Part shown: piece by piece, positions 58,401 through 64,000 of the stretch
Position numbering within the stretch: position 1 is the first letter of the stretch
How the letters are laid out: each line of letters opens with the position of its first letter
Origin: Prochilodus magdalenae
Taxonomy: Eukaryota; Chordata; Actinopteri; Characiformes; Prochilodontidae
Assembly: GCA_024036415.1 (NCBI GenBank)
Contig: JAMWET010000674.1
Location: forward strand, 681,501 to 745,500
Direction of reading: 5' to 3'
DNA length: 64,000 nucleotides
The notes under the pieces: generated by a model
What the model was told of the DNA's origin: nothing
What the model saw: the letters and a program-made list of their open reading frames with translations, nothing else
Databases searched by the model: none
Program-made: the position numbers and the translations under genes

Positions 58401-60692
58401 TTGCTGATCATTATAAGGGCGGGGTTGAGATTGAATGCAAGTCCGAGGCCTGTTAGGACATTACAAACATGAAGGCAAGATAAGAAAATGATTTCACTTT
58501 AGACAAAAAAGATGGTCATTAAAATATAATGTCATTTACAGATTTATTGTAGAGTGAGTCTTGTAGAGTCAACCCACCTCCTACCACACCCACATAGAAA
58601 TACAAGGCCTCCACTGAGTTGCAAAAGGAGGCAGCAATGAGTCCAGCTCCTGAGAGGCAGCCCCCTAGTATCATTACAGGACGACTACCATATCTGTTGA
58701 CCAGGATACTGCTGATTGGACCTGTGGATAATGAGAAAAACACTACAGCAAAGAAGGTAAAGACATCAAACTAACCATCAAGAGTGCAGTGAAAGCTAAT
58801 ACTAAACATTCAGTTGTAGCGGTGATTTCCAGCCCTGGTCCTGCACTACCCCTGCCCTAGAAACAAATATCTAAAAACTAACATCTCTGCCTAAAACACC
58901 TTACCTAACCATTCGGCTAATTACCAAGCCTTTCCTGAATGAACGCTTATGTGTCAAAGTTGAATGTTCTATAGCAGGGTAGGCCATGATCACTTAGGAA
59001 TCACACTCTTAAAAATAATGGTTATTAAAGAGTGCTGGGGTCTAACAGGATCTCTTGATTATGTATAGGCAAAGAAAGAGACTCGTGTCAGTGACATGGA
59101 ATCAACAAGCCTGTGTTTTTAAGTCCTGCTTCCCTTTGAGCCCAGTTCGATCTGACTGGTCAGCCCACCCACGCTGTCGTAATTGGCTTCCAGAGCAGCA
59201 TCCTGCTACAAGTCACGGCTACAGCTACTGGAAGTGTGCGGTCAAACGGGTCTACCAGCAGTAGCAGGAAAATTCTCCTTTTGTGCCCCGGAAGACATCC
59301 ACTAAATCTGGCCCAACTGCGCAATTCTTATAGTATGCAGTGGTACCAGTTAGGCCCTAAAGGATTAAATCCTATAGTAACGATGTCCGATTGCATAACA
59401 AAAAATGAAGTCTCTACAATCAACCATTTCACACCAAACCCACTCTGAATGACTCTGTTCTTGACCACTGTATTATGCAGATAAGTCATTAGATGATATG
59501 ACATATGCCTGTTTTCTCATCTTTTAGGGACATTTTAGACAATATATGTGTGCTATGCTTTTCTAGCTAGTTGATATTATTTTGCTCCTTGACAATGAAG
59601 TTTTGCCTGTGATTGGATGCTGGTTCAGCTACAAATCCTGTCTTCTGAAGATCTGAAGGAAAGACTTGGACTTCTACAGCAATTTACATATATGAATATT
59701 AAGCTGTCTTTTTGGATTTTGTAAATAATATCAGAATATTTATAAACAGTCCTATGCAAACGTCTGGGTGCCCTCTGGTCAAATAACTTGTTTTGTTGAT
59801 GTTCCAAGTGACATTAAGTGAACACATCCTCTCCAGAGAACACGCTTCTGCACATTTGAATGCATAATTACTGTTCATTCGCGGAAAGTAACTCATCAAA
59901 GTAACATCAAATATGACCTGTGCAAAAACCTGTTGCAGAAAGATACCATATTTATATTGTGGATGTTCGAACTTTTGCATGTGACTGTATATCTATTCAG
60001 GCTGCAGTAGTTTGGTTCGTATTTCTGTTAAAGGGCATTTTAGCCTCAACTACTTTTTGAAAGAGGCAAAAAACAAGATAGTCAATTAGAAGAGAAGTGA
60101 TTTACATATCTTTAGGCCCAGCTGCAAACACAGCCTGTTTAATTCTAATAACACAGGGTGTAAAAAAGGAGACTGTTTTGGGTACACAACACCACAAAAA
60201 ACCCTCATGGGTGGCCATGGAGGATGACCTTTTACTTTTCCCCGTTTGGATGCAGAAGAAAGATAGCATTTTGCTCCTACATATTTGTGCCTATCCTACA
60301 GATAATGTTGTTAATTGAACATTTCTCCTGTCCTAGGTCAACAAGACAGGCTCCTATCTTTAGACAAGGGACTGGAATTATGATTGTGGTGGTTAAAACC
60401 TCTACATGTTCAACTTTACATCCTCAGCGCGTATGAATATAAAGTATGAAGGACAAAACTGAGTTTGTGTTTCACCTCCTGCGTATATGAAGCACGCATT
60501 GATGGAGGAGATCCAGGAGACTTGACTTGCGCTGGCATTGAAGATCAGTTCAATATCTCTGTAGAACACAGTGATACACTTGGGGAAGGCATAGGAGAAA
60601 CCAATAGAGATGAAGGCACCAGCCACCACTGCCCAACCCCAGCCCCCCTCTGGAGGAGTGTACCCCACAGGACCTCCAACAGCAGGCGGCAT
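55408..60692 (-). CDS. slc16a1: Monocarboxylate transporter 1, tandem copy 2 (intact)
   Basis: Proton-linked lactate/pyruvate carrier of the SLC16 family. Coding exons: 60476-60692, 58578-58721, 57664-58449, 55408-55637, total 1377 bases, 458 aa, no stop (human MCT1 500; the central loop and tail are shorter). The start is the ATG at 60692 ([20 protein letters not shown], identical in position to human); the GTG 12 bases upstream is not a start. Family marks: EGGWGW, Lys38 in AFPKCITVF, exon 3 KYGSR equivalent [20 protein letters not shown], Asp282/Arg286 in VDMVARP (proton and substrate pair in TM8), [17 protein letters not shown]. The end of exon 2 reads [11 protein letters not shown] where copy 1 and human have [11 protein letters not shown], so TM2 is altered. 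Exon 2 is 249 bases in both copies, showing a recent common origin. It lies 11 kb upstream of copy 1 in the same orientation. Confidence 0.9.
55775..55965. repeat. GCTATATAGAACC-type dispersed element in intron 4 of slc16a1 copy 2
   Basis: CTCTGTATAGTGCC, GGTGCTATATAGAACC and GGTTCTATATG motifs form imperfect inverted pairs like those at 2.10-2.29 kb. Confidence 0.45.
57340..57570. repeat. Dispersed repeat copy in intron 4 of slc16a1 copy 2
   Basis: ACACCACATCAGTGTCACTG, CAGTGCTGAGAATGATCCGC, then TACAAAGTGCTC and a GATACATGG tail match a multi-copy otophysan repeat also represented at 13.74 and 26.03 kb. Confidence 0.55.
59746..59988. mobile_element. Short inverted-repeat DNA element (complete copy)
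   Basis: The left end ACAGTCCTATGCAAACGTCT and right end GAACTTTTGCATGTGACTGT are inverted repeats with few mismatches over about 20 bases. Length 243. TA-containing flanks are compatible with a Tc1/mariner-type insertion. There is no coding capacity. It lies in intron 2 of slc16a1 copy 2. Confidence 0.65.
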
Positions 60693-60739
60693 GGTGAAGT
60701 CCACACAAACAGACAGTTGGTTTTCTGCATGGAGAGAAG

Positions 60740-62450
60740 CATAAACTAAAAATAGCCCCAGATAAGCTTCAGTTAAGAGACGACTGCCATGGATGTATAG
60801 TTAAAAGTGAAGGTTCACTCTATTACTTTATCCTAAAACCAAATTACACCTTTATCTGACCCTCTTTAGATTGGATGGCATGATGTTCATGATGGCCATA
60901 ATAAACACACATCACAGAAAACAGCATCTAGGACTTCAGATCAATTCATTCCTTAACATGACCTGCCCCAGAGTTGGCAGGTAACAAAGTGCTTCATTGC
61001 TGTACTTAAAGATTTGTGTCTTGGGTCCTTCCATCACCTAATCTAAGTTTTAACAATTGATTTAGTTACTTTTACTGTTTAATTATGTATTTATTTCTAT
61101 TCAGGCACCTAACAAAGTGGTGTGTCACCCCCTCTAGTGATGAACCCTGACTGTGCTAACTGGAATTGAACACATACAGAAAATTACATGAAACTAAAGC
61201 AGGCTTAAGGTAACTGATGCATTACCTAAGGTGGACTAGAAATGGCAAAAAAAGAAAGTTGGTGAATATGAACCTATTTCAGGCTCATAAAAAGAGAAAC
61301 AAATTTAGATCCATCGTTTAAAAAAACAATTAGGATGGTTTAACCTCTGCTGTATTCCATTACCATTGGCTCCGTCTTGGTTTAAATTAAGTGGAGATGA
61401 AGAGTTCATTCTACCGATTCTAGCAGCGAGAGTCGAAGTGGACTTCAGAAAACATGAATGCACGCGTAACTGTTTATACTGAGGTGCTGCAGTGGTGGTT
61501 GGGTTTACATGCAGCTTTCTGATCGGTTTATGATTGGTGTTGGAATATGCAGTGTATATGTGACTGCATTGGTGTTAGGATTAGCCTAGAGCCTCATGTA
61601 ATAACAATGCAGGATATTAGCACTATGTGTGTGTGTGTGTAGTTTTGGAAGGGCTGGCATGCGTCATGTAATTCTTGGTCTGAAAACAATCCCACTCTGG
61701 CCCTGGCCTTGCTTAAAGGAGTTGCTTGATCTGGTGTTCAGTATTAACTGCTAAATTCCTAATACAGATTTCAACAATGACAATTTAAAATTTTTGAAAA
61801 GAAAATCACACATCGCTGTGTTTGGTGCTAGATGAGTGAATTTTTGATGTGTGCAGTTCTAGTACAAATCATATGCATTCATATGCACATTTCAAGTACA
61901 AGTTTCATTTGTACCTCTAACCCTCAATAGAACAATATCCTGTTAAAAAAATTATTTGGGGTGTGTTCTTTAATAATTCTATGTAATTATTAATAATTAT
62001 TAGTAATACCTGTCGATCTCACTTTAACATTTAGGCTAGTTTTTTTTGTTTACTAGATTACTAATAGTTGTTATTAAGTAAGGGCCTTGTGTACCTTTTG
62101 TTTTGTCACCTCTGTCTTTCCCAGAACTTATCTTAGTGCATGTACAAATATTCAGATAAACTCATAATTAAAGCAACAACTTGTGTTGTTTAAGTGTTGG
62201 TTAAACTCAATTTATTTACAGCATATTATATGTAGGAAACTACAATAAGATCAGAAAAAACAGTAATTTTATTCAATGGCCATTTTAATGATTACTAGAT
62301 TTGTCTCTACCAGCTTTGGTAAATAAAGCCCCCCAACAACCCACCCAAAAAACTAATTCTATAGTACTAAATACAATAGAACCATATTGGCTAAAAGTGT
62401 CATACTGCATAAAAGAGTTAATACATAATAAAGTCAAACAGTAATGTTGT
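60740..62450. other. Upstream intron of slc16a1 copy 2
   Basis: Lies between coding exon 2 (acceptor at 60724) and the candidate exon 1. A short TG run near 61628 is the only structure seen. Confidence 0.4.
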
Positions 62451-62457
62451 GACATAC

Positions 62458-62600
62458 CTGTTCAGTTTTCTTCGTCTTCCCTTTTCTTCACTTTTTTGTC
62501 CACATACATTTGAACTGTTCTATTGTAACCCACTGTTGCAAACTTGCAAAGTAAACTTTCAGGCTTTCACTGAGATGCCAGTCGCGGCCCTTCCCCCTCA
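62458..62600 (-). promoter_or_regulatory. slc16a1: Candidate noncoding exon 1 of slc16a1 copy 2
   Basis: On the gene strand a purine-rich stretch ends in AACTGAACAG|GTATGT (exon end 62458). This donor fits the acceptor of exon 2 at 60724. MCT1 genes have a noncoding first exon. The 5' limit and promoter are guesses. Confidence 0.3.
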
Positions 62601-62609
62601 ATACTAATC

Positions 62610-63590
62610 ACAGCTAAGTCATGTGGTTTGCTGCTGCCAGTTATAAACTCAGTGTGTGATTGTTTTTCTTATGCTAATGCACACATAAACTGTTTCATGT
62701 GTGCACAACAAACTTAATGTTTTCAAATCATGGCTAGAATTTCCGTGGAATTCTGCACAGTGGTGAAGTCACCAGGTGGGCAAAGTCTGCGTTAACAAAG
62801 CTCTCCTGTTGTTTTCTCCTGATGACAGGCAGCCATAGTGCTTAGTGCAATTTGAAATGAAGGGAAACCCATGGCTTATAGTTATTGACAGGCTGTTTTT
62901 AAAACTTTACTCCCCTGAGAACTGTTTCATCTACAGAACTCTGAAATATTCCAGAATGTATTAGCATGTTAGATTTTAGTCAATTTACAACCATTGCCGA
63001 GATCTGCATCAGAAATACAGTAGATGCAGTAGTGTGTAAGGGGTCTACAGTGGTAATTATAAGATCGGTTTAATTCCAAGGAAGATCTTCAACAACATAC
63101 TTTGCCTGTCAATTGAAAGGTTGCTAATCCTACCCCTGAAAAGGGCATACATTTGTTCTGTGTCGGTGTCTGTATCATGCCTGGCTGTGACCAGGACAAT
63201 GGACTGCTAACTAACCTCAAAAAAGAAAAAGTGGTTCTGAAACCAAAACCAGAATTTCAGAAGCGTAAGGAGTGCAAAAAGGGAAAGAACCTAAAGAGGG
63301 CAAGCAACTGCTGACGAATGTCTTACAGGAAACCGGAGAGGCTAAAGTACCAAACTGTAAGTAATATAACGCTGTGTTTAAGAGGTGTCAGAAACTAGGA
63401 TACACCAGTTTGCCCAAATTAATTGTGCTCTAACAGACGAGATCATATTTACAACGGGTACACTCCAGATTCTAGATGATACACAATTTTATGAGATGTG
63501 AGGTATAATGTGATCAATAACCTTTTATAACATGAAACATTAAAACATTAAATATGTTGTTAATGTGGAAAGATATATGACTATGATCAA
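62610..63590. other. Region upstream of slc16a1 copy 2
   Basis: No exon or RNA gene recognised. Confidence 0.4.
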
Positions 63591-63614
63591 ATTAGAGGAG
63601 AGCTATGCCAGGTC

Positions 63615-63675
63615 AACATTTATTTATATAGTGTCTTTTACAACAGATGTTGTCACACAACACAGTGCAGGAGAC
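63615..63675. repeat. Fragment of a common fish repeat
   Basis: TTTATTTATATAGTGTCTTT followed by ACAACAGATGTTGTCACACA is a phrase I recognise from many fish genomes. It sits next to the tandem repeat and LINE fragment. Confidence 0.4.
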
Positions 63676-63724
63676 CCAGAAGCTTCGTAGTGGTTAAAGG
63701 GAAGCAGTGGCACCCAGTCAAAGC

Positions 63725-63905
63725 AGAGGTAGCAACAGCATCACAGGATGGAGAGAGTGAGCAGCACAGTCATTGGGGAGAGAGCAACACAGTCACTGAG
63801 GGAGAGAGAGCAGTACAGTCACTGAGGAAGAGAGAGAGCAGCACAGTCATCTGAGAGAGAGAGCAGCACAGTCAGTGAGGGAGAGTGAACAGCAGAGACA
63901 CTGAG
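63725..63905. repeat. Tandem repeat of GAGAGAGCAGCACAGTCACTG
   Basis: Six or seven units of about 25-30 bases, each AGCA-CACAGTCA followed by a variable GA-rich stretch. Confidence 0.85.
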
Positions 63906-63906
63906 G

Positions 63907-64000
63907 ATGTACTTTCTGCAGCTGCTGAAGAAGTTGGGTCTGCCACAGGAGCTGCTGATCCAGTTCTATAGTGCAGTCATCGAATCAGTCCTGTGCACAT
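63907..64000 (+). mobile_element. LINE reverse-transcriptase fragment, cut by the window edge
   Basis: The frame from 63907 reads MYFLQLLKKLGLPQELLIQF and continues YSAVIESVLCT to the last base. This pattern (YFL-LKK-, then FY-A-IES-L) is the region just past the polymerase domain of many fish non-LTR retrotransposons. It continues outside the window, so completeness is unknown. Confidence 0.65.

Noticed and set aside
58820..58940. Possible element of the CCTGGAGATCTAC family
   Set aside because: Only a loose GGTCCTG-type resemblance at one end and no inverted partner, so it was not listed as a feature.
60693..60704. Upstream start for slc16a1 copy 2 giving four extra residues
   Set aside because: The codon is GTG, not ATG. 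The ATG at 60692 aligns exactly with the human and copy 1 starts.

Overview
This is vertebrate nuclear DNA, almost certainly from a ray-finned fish. Genes are split by GT-AG introns, intergenic space is large and AT-rich, and the proteins read as fish orthologues of mammalian genes. Several dispersed repeats resemble families I associate with characins, catfishes and relatives (Otophysi), so I favour that group; this last point is recognition, not proof.

Layout. (1) 1.4-3.6 kb, minus strand: tshb, the thyrotropin beta subunit (2 coding exons, 152 aa). (2) 9.5-16.6 kb, plus strand: an SLC5A8-type sodium-coupled monocarboxylate transporter (15 coding exons, 612 aa). (3) 17.3-19.1 kb, plus strand: an unidentified mucin-like single-pass membrane protein (291 aa). 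(4) 19.4-28.9 kb, minus strand: sycp1, the synaptonemal complex transverse-filament protein (34 coding exons, 1050 aa). (5) 34.5-44.6 kb and 55.4-60.7 kb, minus strand: two tandem copies of slc16a1 (monocarboxylate transporter MCT1). The downstream copy (34.5-44.6 kb) has a frameshifting change in its third exon. The upstream copy (55.4-60.7 kb) is open throughout (458 aa).

The rest is intergenic or intronic DNA. It holds Tc1/mariner relics, short inverted-repeat elements, 3' ends of non-LTR retrotransposons, minisatellites and microsatellites, with a LINE reverse-transcriptase fragment running off the right edge. Exon boundaries were placed by hand from splice signals, reading frame and family similarity. 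In every gene except the damaged slc16a1 copy the exon lengths sum to an unbroken frame.

The tshb-sycp1-slc16a1 neighbourhood corresponds to human 1p13. Two unrelated monocarboxylate carriers sit within 45 kb: a sodium-coupled SLC5 type and proton-coupled SLC16 types. No new multi-gene system is evident. The most unusual items are the tandem slc16a1 pair with its damaged exon, the unidentified mucin-like gene, the MYB-type site cluster at sycp1, and a nested transposon ending in a foldback palindrome.
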